24,114 bases of DNA from an uncultured Oscillospiraceae bacterium. GTDB lineage: Bacteria > Bacillota > Clostridia > Oscillospirales > Ruminococcaceae. Below are positions 1-6,574 of this stretch, one piece after another. Within the stretch, counting starts at the first letter, position 1; the number at the start of each line of letters is the position of its first letter. The stretch lies in contig CAKTCT010000041.1 in NCBI GenBank assembly GCA_934539585.1, positions 1 to 24,114 of the forward strand. The letters run 5' to 3'. A model generated the notes under the pieces. The model worked only from the letters and a program-made list of their open reading frames with translations, ran no database searches and was not told where the DNA came from. The position numbers were made by a program, and so were the translations under genes.

Positions 1-441
1 TGTCATCTGTTTATCCATAATTTCATTATATCACATTTGGCACTATCTCGCTCCTTTTTCTGTGCGGTGTTGCCCTATATATTTCTTCATGATTCTTTTT
101 CAGAACATCCAATTTACAGAAAGCAATCAGATGTGGAAGTGGATTTTACTAGAACCGATATTGCGGATCAGCCGGAGTTGCAGGAGGAAATCTGTGAGCG
201 GTTAACTCCGACGAAAGATTACACTTTTCGCATCAATGAAGAAGCGCCAATTATGCACTATTTTTCGGGAGCGTGTGCATCGGTCACAAAAGGTAAAGGC
301 ACAAGATATACGGTTCATATTATAACTATGAACATTCACGACCTTAACGGCCAAACAGTCAGCAGTGGGCCCATGGCTGCGTATAGCTTTACCTATTACT
401 ACAATCCATTTTTGATGCGTTGGAAGGAGAGGCCGCATTAA
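1..441 (+). CDS. Hypothetical protein, copy 1 of a tandem paralog family (5' end outside window, possibly decayed)
   Basis: Function is not recognised. The reading frame is open to the left edge, so the true start may lie upstream; an in-window alternative is a TTG at 37. From about position 130 the product clearly resembles the two genes downstream: it shares DVEVDFTR, IADQPELQEEICERLTP and NEEAPI.HYFS with the copy at 1087, and ends in a comparable Tyr-rich segment followed by an RW. The first 40 codons do not match the membrane-anchor region of the paralogs. The +1 frame beginning at 62 reads VRCC.IYFF, which resembles VRYYRMLYDVF of copy 2, so a frameshift between about 62 and 130 is possible. 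It could be an intact partial gene or a pseudogene. Confidence 0.5.
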   Translation, partial: CHLFIHNFIISHLALSRSFFCAVLPYIFLHDSFSEHPIYRKQSDVEVDFTRTDIADQPELQEEICERLTPTKDYTFRINEEAPIMHYFSGACASVTKGKGTRYTVHIITMNIHDLNGQTVSSGPMAAYSFTYYYNPFLMRWKERPH

Positions 442-450
442 GTATGTTTT

Positions 451-472
451 CGGCGGCTCATTTGAGCCGCCG
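451..472. other. Perfect 9-bp GC-rich hairpin between paralogs 1 and 2
   Basis: CGGCGGCTC, loop ATTT, GAGCCGCCG forms an uninterrupted 9-bp stem starting nine bases after the stop of copy 1. No T-run follows on the plus strand, so it is not a standard intrinsic terminator. It could still slow polymerase or protect the 3' end of the upstream mRNA. Confidence 0.45.
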
Positions 473-537
473 GGTGGCAATCTTATCTACCGTGACGCAA
501 ATGGACGATACTATTGCGAAGAGATGGTGTTTGGGAA

Positions 538-1065
538 ATGAGTGAGGTTGAGAAAGCATTATCCACATGGGAGCGCTTCCAGAAGTTTTCCAGCAGGTCC
601 TTATGGAAAATTGCATGTGGCGTGTTGGCGCTGGGGCTCATCGTTACATATTGTGTGTATGCAAGGGCGCAGGCATCATCGCCGGTGCGGTATTATCGGA
701 TGCTCTATGACGTTTTTTCCACAGAATGGATTTTCCTTGAAGGGGAAGAAGCGCGCGTGGATTTCACTCAGAGTGGCATTGCAGATCAACTGGAATTGCA
801 GCAAAAGACTTGCGAACAGCTGACATCGGCCCTGGGGCATACCTTCCATATCGAGGAAGAAGTGCTGGAACCCCGCTTTTTTCCGGGCGTTTCCGTTACC
901 ATTCTGGACATTGGCCGTGGTTCTTACCGCATTGACATGATCGCTCCGCGGGTGCAAATGGTAGATGGGAGGCTGGATTATTGCATGGACAGGGGGTACA
1001 CGTGCGTTTATCGCTATGACCCGTTTGTGTTGAGGTGGCGGGTGGTTTGGCCGCAGAACCATTGA
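538..1065 (+). CDS. Hypothetical membrane-anchored protein, paralog copy 2
   Basis: The product is 175 residues from the ATG at 538. That start was chosen over an in-frame TTG at 514 because it aligns exactly with MSxVEKALS in copy 3 and has GGGAA just upstream. Residues 1-20 are basic and polar, then a hydrophobic stretch at about residues 21-42 (LWKIACGVLALGLIV) forms one membrane segment or an uncleaved signal anchor, followed by ASSPVRYYRMLYDVFST. The remaining ~120 residues lack any motif I recognise and would lie outside the membrane. It is followed 21 bp later by copy 3. The first ~170 bp of the two genes are nearly identical in DNA, which suggests recent duplication. Small tandem anchored paralogs can be immunity proteins to secreted toxins, but nothing here proves that. 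Confidence 0.7.
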   Translation: MSEVEKALSTWERFQKFSSRSLWKIACGVLALGLIVTYCVYARAQASSPVRYYRMLYDVFSTEWIFLEGEEARVDFTQSGIADQLELQQKTCEQLTSALGHTFHIEEEVLEPRFFPGVSVTILDIGRGSYRIDMIAPRVQMVDGRLDYCMDRGYTCVYRYDPFVLRWRVVWPQNH

Positions 1066-1086
1066 ATACGGGAAGGAATTCGGAAA

Positions 1087-1614
1087 ATGAGTGCGGTTGA
1101 GAAAGCGTTATCCCCGTGGGGACGCTTCAAGAAGTTTTCCCGCAGGACCTTATGGAAAATTGCATGTGGCGTGTTGGCGCTGGGGCTTATTGTTGCACAT
1201 GGTGTGTATGCAAAATCGCAGGCATCGTCGCCGATGCGGTATTACAGCATGCTCTATGACGTTTTTTCCACGGGAGTGTTTTTTCGCTTTGGAAATGATG
1301 TGGAGGTGGATTTTACCCGATGCAGCATTGCGGATCAGCCGGAGCTGCAGGAGGAAATCTGTGAGCGGCTGACGCCAATCAAAGAATACACCTTTCATGT
1401 GAACGAAGAAGCGCCGATCCAACACTATTTTTCAAGTGTCAGTGTTTCCGTTGAAGACCTGAGCCCGGGAATATACCGTATCAATGTTACGACTATGCAG
1501 ATTTGGACGGAAAACGGAGAAAAATATAGTACCGGCCCCGCCGAATCGTATTCGTATCGGTATCGCTATGATTCAATCAGATTGCGGTGGGAAGTGATTG
1601 GGCGCTGTGGGTGA
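1087..1614 (+). CDS. Hypothetical membrane-anchored protein, paralog copy 3
   Basis: The product has 175 residues, the same length as copy 2, with GGGAAGG upstream as ribosome binding site. It has the same architecture: a basic N-terminus, a hydrophobic segment at about residues 21-42 (LWKIACGVLALGLIV), then the SSPMRYYSMLYDVFST block and a soluble C-terminal domain. The C-terminal domain is closer to copy 1 (DVEVDFTR, QPELQEEICERLTP) while the N-terminus is closer to copy 2, so the three genes look mosaic, as if reshuffled by recombination or gene conversion. It ends 27 bp before a bidirectional terminator, so it is the last gene of the array. Function unknown. Confidence 0.75.
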   Translation: MSAVEKALSPWGRFKKFSRRTLWKIACGVLALGLIVAHGVYAKSQASSPMRYYSMLYDVFSTGVFFRFGNDVEVDFTRCSIADQPELQEEICERLTPIKEYTFHVNEEAPIQHYFSSVSVSVEDLSPGIYRINVTTMQIWTENGEKYSTGPAESYSYRYRYDSIRLRWEVIGRCG

Positions 1615-1640
1615 TGGCGGGAATCGATAAACGCGATAAG

Positions 1641-1676
1641 AAAACCCCCGGAAAATCCGGGGGCTTTTGCTGTTTT
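1641..1676. terminator. Bidirectional intrinsic terminator between convergent genes
   Basis: CCCCCGG, loop AAAAT, CCGGGGG (1645-1663) is followed by CTTTTGCTGTTTTT on the plus strand and by TTTTC on the minus strand. It sits between the stop of paralog 3 and the stop of the MATE gene and can serve both. Confidence 0.85.
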
Positions 1677-1681
1677 TGGGA

Positions 1682-3013
1682 TTATGCGTAGTGGTACTGG
1701 TTCCGCTTCCGGACGAAGAAGAAGACGGTGACGGCCAGGGACAGGGTCTCGGCCAGGGGGAGGGACAGCCACACGCCGTCCAGCTTGAGGAAGATGGGGA
1801 GGATCAGGATTACCACGCACTGGAACACCAGGGTCCGCATGAAGGAAATGACCGCGGACACCACGCCGTTGTTCAGGGCGGTGAAGAAGGCGGAGCCAAA
1901 GGCGTTGACGCCGCTTAAAAGGAAGGAAATGGCGTAGAGCCGGAAGCCCCAGCAGGTCATGGCGTGGAGGGCGGAATCGTAGCCCACGAAGGCTTTGGTC
2001 AGGGGAAAGGCCAGCAGCTCCGCCAGCAGGGTCATGGCGACGCTGCAAGCGCCGATGAGGATGAGGCTTTTCCGGAAAAGGTTCTTCAGCTCGTCGTGGT
2101 TGCCGGCGCCGTAGTGGTAGCTGATTACCGGGGCGCTGCCGATGGAGTAGCCGATGAAAATGGCGGCGAAGATGAAGCAGACGTACATGATGGCTCCGTA
2201 GGCCGCTACGCCGTCCTCGCCGGCCAGCTTGATGAGCTGGAAGTTGTAGAGAATGTTCACCAGGGAGGCGGAGAGGTTGGTCAGCATCTCCGAGGAGCCG
2301 TTCCCGCAGGCCCGGAGGAGGATGCGGCCCTCCAGTCTGGTCCGGGTCAGGCGGAGGAGGCTGTCGTTTTTCCGGGCGAAATAGATCAGGGGGATGATCC
2401 CGCCCACGGCCTGGCCGGTGACGGTGGCCGCGGCGGCTCCCGCCAGGCCCCACTGGAAGACGGCGATGAACAGGAAGTCCAGGACGAAGTTGGTGAGGCC
2501 CGCCGCGATGGAGAGGGCCAGGCTCAGGTGGGGCTTTTCCGCCACCACGAAGAAGCTCTGGAAGACGTTCTGGAGGATGAAGGCCGTCTGTCCGGCGATG
2601 AGGATGCGGCCGTAGAGGACGCAGTAGTCGATCATCTCCCCGGTGGCGCCCAGGGCGATGGAGATGGGGCGGATGAAGATGAAGCCCGGGACGGACAGCG
2701 CCGCGCCGAAGATGATGGCAGTGTAGATCAGCATGGAAAAGTAGCGGTTGGCGTTTTTTCGGTCGCCCTGGCCCAGGGTCTTGGCGACGATGGCGCTGCC
2801 GCCGGTGCCGATCATGAAGCCCACGGTGCCCATGACCATCAGGGCGGGGAAGATGAGGTTCACGGCGGCGAAGGGGGTCTTGCCCACGTAGTTGGAGACG
2901 AACAGGCCGTCTACGATGCTGTAAATGGAGGTGCAGATCATCATAATAATGGAAGGGAGGACGAAGCGCAGGAGTTTGGGGTAGGTGAAGTGGTCGGACA
3001 GCTGGATTCTCAT
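1682..3013 (-). CDS. MATE family multidrug/cation efflux transporter
   Basis: The 443-residue length and roughly twelve hydrophobic segments are typical of MATE (MOP superfamily) pumps, which extrude organic cations and drugs in exchange for Na+ or H+. Family-typical features are the N-terminal P.LLRFVLPSIIMMI..S.YSIVDGLFVSNYVG segment (about residues 12-44), the GTGGSAIVAKTLGQGD loop (about residues 69-84) characteristic of the MepA/DinF-like branch, and a second half with FIGYSIGSAPVISYHYGAGN. The start ATG overlaps the stop of the upstream MarR gene by four bases (ATGA), so translation is probably coupled and expression regulated by that repressor. Substrate cannot be read from sequence. 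Confidence 0.92.
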   Translation of the reverse strand: MRIQLSDHFTYPKLLRFVLPSIIMMICTSIYSIVDGLFVSNYVGKTPFAAVNLIFPALMVMGTVGFMIGTGGSAIVAKTLGQGDRKNANRYFSMLIYTAIIFGAALSVPGFIFIRPISIALGATGEMIDYCVLYGRILIAGQTAFILQNVFQSFFVVAEKPHLSLALSIAAGLTNFVLDFLFIAVFQWGLAGAAAATVTGQAVGGIIPLIYFARKNDSLLRLTRTRLEGRILLRACGNGSSEMLTNLSASLVNILYNFQLIKLAGEDGVAAYGAIMYVCFIFAAIFIGYSIGSAPVISYHYGAGNHDELKNLFRKSLILIGACSVAMTLLAELLAFPLTKAFVGYDSALHAMTCWGFRLYAISFLLSGVNAFGSAFFTALNNGVVSAVISFMRTLVFQCVVILILPIFLKLDGVWLSLPLAETLSLAVTVFFFVRKRNQYHYA

Positions 3014-3498
3014 AGGTCGGTTCCTCCGGGTCTGGGATTGGTTGGGGTTGGGTCAGAGATGGGGAGCTTTTGGGTCTGCTCCCGGAGCTTTTGGACGTAG
3101 GTGCGGGTGAGGCGGATCAGGGCCGCGCCCTCCTGGGGGGTCATGGCGGCGAAGGCCGCGTCCTCGGCATGAATAATCGGGACGATGGAGGTCTCCACGA
3201 AGCGGGTTCCCTCCGGGGTGAGAAAGAGGGGGGCGTCCCGGCCGGAGCCTTTTTCCCGGCGGAGAAGGCCACGGGCGGTCAGGCTCTGGAGGGCGGAGTG
3301 GACGGTCTGCTTACTCATGGAGTAGGCGGCGCAGATGTCCCGCTGGCGGCAGCCGGGGCCGAACTCGCAGAGGCCGTAGAGGACCAGGAACGCGCTGTTG
3401 GAGAGGCCCAGGGCGGCGGCGATGGCATGGTAAAGCTCGTCCTGTTCCCGCCACAGGGAGTTCCATTCTTTCAGAAGGGGGCTATAAATTTCAGGCAT
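3010..3498 (-). CDS. MarR family transcriptional regulator
   Basis: The product has 162 residues, near the usual MarR length. Helices around residues 15-45 are followed by a winged helix-turn-helix at about residues 50-95: CRQRDICAAYSMSKQTVHSALQSL is the HTH, and TARGLLRREKGSGRDAPLFLTPEG is the wing with the usual R/D-containing beta hairpin. The C-terminal helix (about residues 100-145) would form the dimer interface. A strong GGAGGA site lies just before ATG. It is the first gene of a two-gene operon with the MATE pump. This is the classical local repressor/efflux arrangement, so it probably represses itself and the pump until a ligand binds. Ligand unknown. Confidence 0.9.
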   Translation of the reverse strand: MPEIYSPLLKEWNSLWREQDELYHAIAAALGLSNSAFLVLYGLCEFGPGCRQRDICAAYSMSKQTVHSALQSLTARGLLRREKGSGRDAPLFLTPEGTRFVETSIVPIIHAEDAAFAAMTPQEGAALIRLTRTYVQKLREQTQKLPISDPTPTNPRPGGTDL

Positions 3499-3535
3499 AG
3501 GTTCCTCCGGGGTGATTTTCTATCAAACGAAGTTT

Positions 3536-3564
3536 ATTATAGTCTGATTTCGTACTTTTGTCAA
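3536..3564 (-). promoter_or_regulatory. Consensus sigma-A promoter of the marR-MATE operon
   Basis: Read on the minus strand, TTGACA (3559-3564) is separated by exactly 17 bp from TATAAT (3536-3541). Directly downstream lies AAAC-TTC-GTTT, a short inverted repeat overlapping the start region. It is a candidate operator for the MarR protein, although the symmetry is only 4+4 bp. Such a perfect promoter usually requires repression to be useful. Confidence 0.85.
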
Positions 3565-3660
3565 GGGGGAATTTATAGAAAGTACCACGTCAAGGCGACG
3601 CACCTAGAGTACCTGGTCAGGCCGACGCCTACCTCCAAAGCCCATCGTGAGGAACGAAAC

Positions 3661-3716
3661 GTCCGAAAGTGGTAGCTGGATGCCTACTGTCTGAGCACCA
3701 ATTGCGGCGGCCGTGT
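3661..3716 (+). repeat. Left 56-bp arm of E1 inverted repeat
   Basis: It begins GTCCGAAAGTGGTAGCTGG and is matched base for base by the reverse complement of 4102-4157. No mismatch was found across 56 positions. Confidence 0.92.
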
Positions 3717-3803
3717 TTACCGCGGGGTAGTATTGGGGTCCTCCGAAGTCAACCCCCGCGACTTAGGGTTTTTAGGGGCGGGAGCCCCTAAACGGTTTTT
3801 CTC

Positions 3804-3833
3804 CCCAATCTTTTTTCCGTAAAAAAGATTGGG
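3804..3833. repeat. 13-bp hairpin in E1
   Basis: CCCAATCTTTTTT (3804-3816), loop CCGT, AAAAAAGATTGGG (3821-3833). The corresponding E2 hairpin (15804-15834) has a different stem sequence but equal pairing. Confidence 0.85.
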
Positions 3834-3870
3834 TGCCCTGGTAGGACATAACAAATCTGTACAAACGTAA

Positions 3871-3942
3871 GTAGCCGCATAGGCTAGTAGGGCTTGCCGA
3901 TTACGAATTAAAATCGGCAGCACTACCGGCCTATGCGGCTAC
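3871..3942. repeat. Central 72-nt hairpin of E1
   Basis: Outer stem GTAGCCGCATAGG / CCTATGCGGCTAC is a perfect 13 bp. An internal imperfect section follows, then an inner 8-bp stem TGCCGATT-type with a nine-base loop. The same 72-nt structure occurs inverted at 15694-15765 with only three differences. An adjoining 30-nt flank (3841-3870) is also identical in E2. Confidence 0.88.
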
Positions 3943-3977
3943 GTTCGCTTTGGATTATTGATAGGTCCGTCATAGCA

Positions 3978-4009
3978 CCCATTCTTTTCCCGCGTGGGAA
4001 AAGAATGGG
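3978..4009. repeat. 14-bp hairpin in E1
   Basis: CCCATTCTTTTCCC, loop GCGT, GGGAAAAGAATGGG is a perfect 14-bp stem. It mirrors the hairpin at 3804-3833 on the other side of the central stem-loop, and matches the E2 hairpin at 15627-15658. Confidence 0.85.
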
Positions 4010-4101
4010 GAGAAAAGGACGCTCGGGTGGCTCCCGCCCCCCGAGACCCCCTAAAGTCGCGCCGTAGGCTTTGGAGAGCCTGACCGCCTACCTCGCGGTG
4101 G

Positions 4102-4157
4102 ACACGGCCGCCGCAATTGGTGCTCAGACAGTAGGCATCCAGCTACCACTTTCGGAC
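4102..4157 (-). repeat. Right 56-bp arm of E1 inverted repeat
   Basis: Exact reverse complement of 3661-3716, ending CTACCACTTTCGGAC on the plus strand. Perfect identity of arms 385 bp apart implies recent origin, gene conversion or selection on symmetry. Confidence 0.92.
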
Positions 4158-4208
4158 ATTCAAGTCCTCACGATGGGCTTCTGTGGCAGGCGGCGGCCTG
4201 ACGTGGTG

Positions 4209-4506
4209 CGGTTGGGGCATACGGCTGGACGTTTTTACGGGGATTCTGTCGTGCAGGGACATGGCGGATGGCTGGGTGCGGTGGAGCGATCGGGCGCTCA
4301 TCTGGGCGTTTTGGGGGCTCTGTAAGGATTCTACGGGTGTGGCCTTGCAGCCAGAAATGCAAATAGGGATGCTGGGGGATGCCTGGAAATAGCCAAATAT
4401 TGAATGTTCATAGATTCTTCAAAACAAGAATGTGGAAAAAATTGGGAGGATGGGCGGGAAAATCTGCTAGAAAATCCTGTAAAAAACGCTTTTTGATAAA
4501 AGAAGG
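4209..4506. other. Intergenic stretch, no gene or clear signal seen
   Basis: This lies between element E1 and the promoters of the AraC gene. Composition shifts from GC-rich to AT-rich at about 4390. Open frames here are short, lack ribosome binding sites and have no recognisable protein content. I see no RNA gene. Confidence 0.5.
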
Positions 4507-4535
4507 TTGATATTTAAGCGGATTTTGTGTAAAAT
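4507..4535 (+). promoter_or_regulatory. Candidate sigma-A promoter upstream of the catabolic cluster
   Basis: TTGATA (4507-4512), 17-bp spacer, TAAAAT (4530-4535): five of six consensus bases at each box. It lies about 155 bp before the AraC start codon, leaving a long leader that could hold operator sites. Confidence 0.55.
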
Positions 4536-4643
4536 GCTATTATGACCCGCCGCGACAAAAAGCAACAAAATTTTTCGTCTGGAAGTGGGCCAAAACGGCA
4601 ATTTTTCCAGGGCAATGTCAGCCATTTATCAATACCCATCCAT

Positions 4644-4651
4644 GCTATAAT
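4644..4651 (+). promoter_or_regulatory. Extended -10 promoter of the AraC gene
   Basis: TGC-TATAAT style extended -10 (TATAAT at 4646-4651) stands about 38 bp before the ATG at 4690. No good -35 is present at 17 bp, which fits an activator-dependent or extended -10 promoter. Confidence 0.55.
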
Positions 4652-4689
4652 AAAAACGACGGCAAGGGATGGGAAAAGGAGGAACCGAA

Positions 4690-5505
4690 ATGTCAGAAAT
4701 GGCCATTCTCAACACCATCATGCGCTTTTCCCATACCCCCGGCGACTATGTCATGCCGGCCAGGCACTCCGGCACGGAGCTGGTCTTTTACCGGGAGGGC
4801 ACCGGCACCACCATCATCGACGGCGTGCTCTATGAGTACGGGCCCAACTCCCTGGCGGTGATCTCGCCCGACACCATCCACGATGAGACCACCGGCACCC
4901 CCTCGGAAGTCTTTTTCTGCATCTTTGAGGCGGGGGAGGGGGCCGCAGGCATCGAAAGCGCCTTCTACCCCGATAAGGGACCGGTGACGGCAGACATTTA
5001 CGAGCTCATGTGCCGCATCGAGTCGGAAATGCGGCTGAAGCAGATCCACTATGAGGAGCGGGTGAACCTGCTGCTCCGGGAGCTGCTCATCGTCATCCGG
5101 CGGCTGGAGGACCAGCGCATCGACAACCGGGGCATCATCGACTACGTCAAGCGGATGCTCAAGGAGGACCCCGGCCGAAACGTGGATTTCCACATCATCG
5201 CTGAAAGCGTGGGGTACAGCTACGACCGGTTCCGGCACCTGTTCCGGGAGCAGACCGGCGTGTCGCCGTCCCAGTATCTGCTGACTCTGCGGATCGCGGC
5301 GGCGAAAAAGCTTTTGGAAAACGAGGCCCTGCCCCTTTCCCGGGTGGGGATGCTCTGCGGGTTCCAGAACGTGTCCAACTTCGTGACGATGTTCCATAAA
5401 AAGGTCCGGGTGACGCCCATGCAGTACCGGAAGATGGTCCGGGAAAACCCGGGGCTGGACGTTCTGATCCTTACCGGCGAGGACGATTCCCGGACGGACC
5501 GGTGA
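4690..5505 (+). CDS. AraC family transcriptional regulator (cupin sensor domain plus C-terminal HTH pair)
   Basis: The product has 271 residues from the ATG at 4690, preceded by AAAGGAGG. An in-frame ATG at 4669 would place this site inside the gene, so it was rejected. Residues 1-90 form a cupin-like ligand domain (H-G-TELVFYREGTGTTIIDG, then a DTIHDE histidine segment). Residues 145-250 form the double helix-turn-helix: IAESVGYSYDRFRHLFREQTG and VGMLCGFQNVSNFVTMFHKKV, ending in the family-typical TPMQYRK. It leads a co-directional cluster with 21 bp to the next gene, so it probably activates the importer and hydrolases downstream in response to their substrate or product. Ligand unknown. 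Confidence 0.9.
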   Translation: MSEMAILNTIMRFSHTPGDYVMPARHSGTELVFYREGTGTTIIDGVLYEYGPNSLAVISPDTIHDETTGTPSEVFFCIFEAGEGAAGIESAFYPDKGPVTADIYELMCRIESEMRLKQIHYEERVNLLLRELLIVIRRLEDQRIDNRGIIDYVKRMLKEDPGRNVDFHIIAESVGYSYDRFRHLFREQTGVSPSQYLLTLRIAAAKKLLENEALPLSRVGMLCGFQNVSNFVTMFHKKVRVTPMQYRKMVRENPGLDVLILTGEDDSRTDR

Positions 5506-5526
5506 TTTCATTCAAGGAGATATTTC

Positions 5527-6561
5527 ATGCAGCCTTCCATTTTACATACCACCGACCTTTTCCATCCCCACTGCGACCCCGACGACCACTTTGACCTGGC
5601 TTTGCAGTTTGCCCTGTACGCCCAGGGACACACCGTGCTGCGGCAGGTCCTCATCGACCACCCGGCCCGGACCCATATGGAGGAGCAATACGCTCCGGCG
5701 GCGGTGGCCATGGCCCAGATGAACGTGATCACCGGCAGAAACGTCCCCTTCCGGGTGGGATGCCCCCAGGGCGTTGGGACCCGGAACGACGATCTCCGGG
5801 GGCTGTCTCCGGCGGAGCGGGGCGGCGTGGAGGCGATTCTGGAAACGCTGCGGCAGGCGGATTCCCCGGTGCGGATCATCGTGGTGGGGGATTGCAGCGA
5901 CGTGGCCGCGGCCTTTCGCTCCCAGCCGGAGCTGTTCCGGGAAAAGTGCGGCCGGGTCTACGTCAACGCCGGGACCGGCCGGATCACTGAGGGGAAGGAA
6001 CGGGAATGGAACGTGGCGCTGAACCGCCCGGTCTACGCGGCGCTGTTCGATCTGCCGTGTCCGGTGTACTGGTGCCCGTGCTTCCACATCATCCACGACG
6101 AGCCGGAGTACTTCGGCCCCAACAACCAGGGGGAAAACGGCAGCGTCTTTCTGGCGGAGCAGGCGCCGGTTTTTGGGCGGCTCTCCCGGCGGATGCAGAA
6201 CTTTTTCGCTTACATGTTTGAATGTTCCACGGACCCCATGTGGCTGACCTGGCTGGACCGGAAGGCGCCTTCTCCGGCGCTGGAGGAGGAGCGGGGGCTG
6301 CCCAGGCGGTTTTATTCCACGGCCAGCATCTTTCACGGGGCGGGCCTGGAGGTGGAGCCCGACGGCAGCGTGGTCCCCGAGGCCCAGGCCAGGGAGCCGG
6401 TGTTCACCTTTGAACCCATCCGGGTCTCCTGTGACGACAGCGGCGTGACCCGGTGGGAGTACGCTGAAGCGGATACCGGACGCTACATCCTGAAGGTTTC
6501 CGGTCCCCGATACGCTTCTGCAATGGCGGAGGCCATGGGGCGGGCTTTGGAGGTTCTTTGA
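5527..6561 (+). CDS. Divergent nucleoside hydrolase-like protein
   Basis: The 344-residue product is preceded by AAGGAGA. Its N-terminus, TTD(10)LFHPHCD(17)PD(19)D(20)HFDLALQ, resembles the calcium- and ribose-binding DxDxxxDD motif of the inosine/uridine-preferring nucleoside hydrolase superfamily, but with about four extra residues between the first Asp and the DD pair. A later segment, RIIVVGDCSDVAAAFRSQPE followed by VYVNAGT, corresponds to the usual GPLTNLAxAL..P..MGG region with the Asn replaced by Asp-Cys-Ser. No signal peptide is seen, so it is cytoplasmic. It may cleave an N- or O-glycosidic bond in an unusual riboside-like substrate. The call rests on fold-level motifs, and catalytic activity is uncertain. 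Confidence 0.68.
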   Translation: MQPSILHTTDLFHPHCDPDDHFDLALQFALYAQGHTVLRQVLIDHPARTHMEEQYAPAAVAMAQMNVITGRNVPFRVGCPQGVGTRNDDLRGLSPAERGGVEAILETLRQADSPVRIIVVGDCSDVAAAFRSQPELFREKCGRVYVNAGTGRITEGKEREWNVALNRPVYAALFDLPCPVYWCPCFHIIHDEPEYFGPNNQGENGSVFLAEQAPVFGRLSRRMQNFFAYMFECSTDPMWLTWLDRKAPSPALEEERGLPRRFYSTASIFHGAGLEVEPDGSVVPEAQAREPVFTFEPIRVSCDDSGVTRWEYAEADTGRYILKVSGPRYASAMAEAMGRALEVL

Positions 6562-6574
6562 GAAGGAGGAGCCT

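Larger units (their letters stand above)
3582..4208. repeat. Palindromic non-coding repeat element E1
   Basis: This ~627-bp stretch has no credible gene and reads as one large imperfect palindrome. Inner arms 3661-3716 and 4102-4157 are exact 56-bp reverse complements. Outer arms (about 3613-3660 and 4158-4208) are imperfect, both carrying GCCCATCGTGAGGA and a GTCAGGCCG-type end. Between the arms are mirrored hairpins at 3771-3792, 3804-3833, 3871-3942, 3978-4009 and about 4022-4044. A related copy lies at 15301-16046 in opposite orientation. The short open frames inside are best explained by repeat conservation. It may be a MITE-like non-autonomous mobile element or a structured-RNA element; no transposase is present. 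The left end falls 17 bp from the -35 of the marR promoter. Confidence 0.8.

Noticed and set aside
451..472. Intrinsic terminator after paralog 1
   Set aside because: The stem is strong but has no T-run on the plus strand; on the minus strand it is not downstream of any gene. It was kept only as a hairpin of unknown role.
3582..4208. CRISPR array or IS element interpretation of the repeat region
   Set aside because: There are no regularly spaced direct repeats with unique spacers, no cas genes, and no transposase-like reading frame or obvious target-site duplication.
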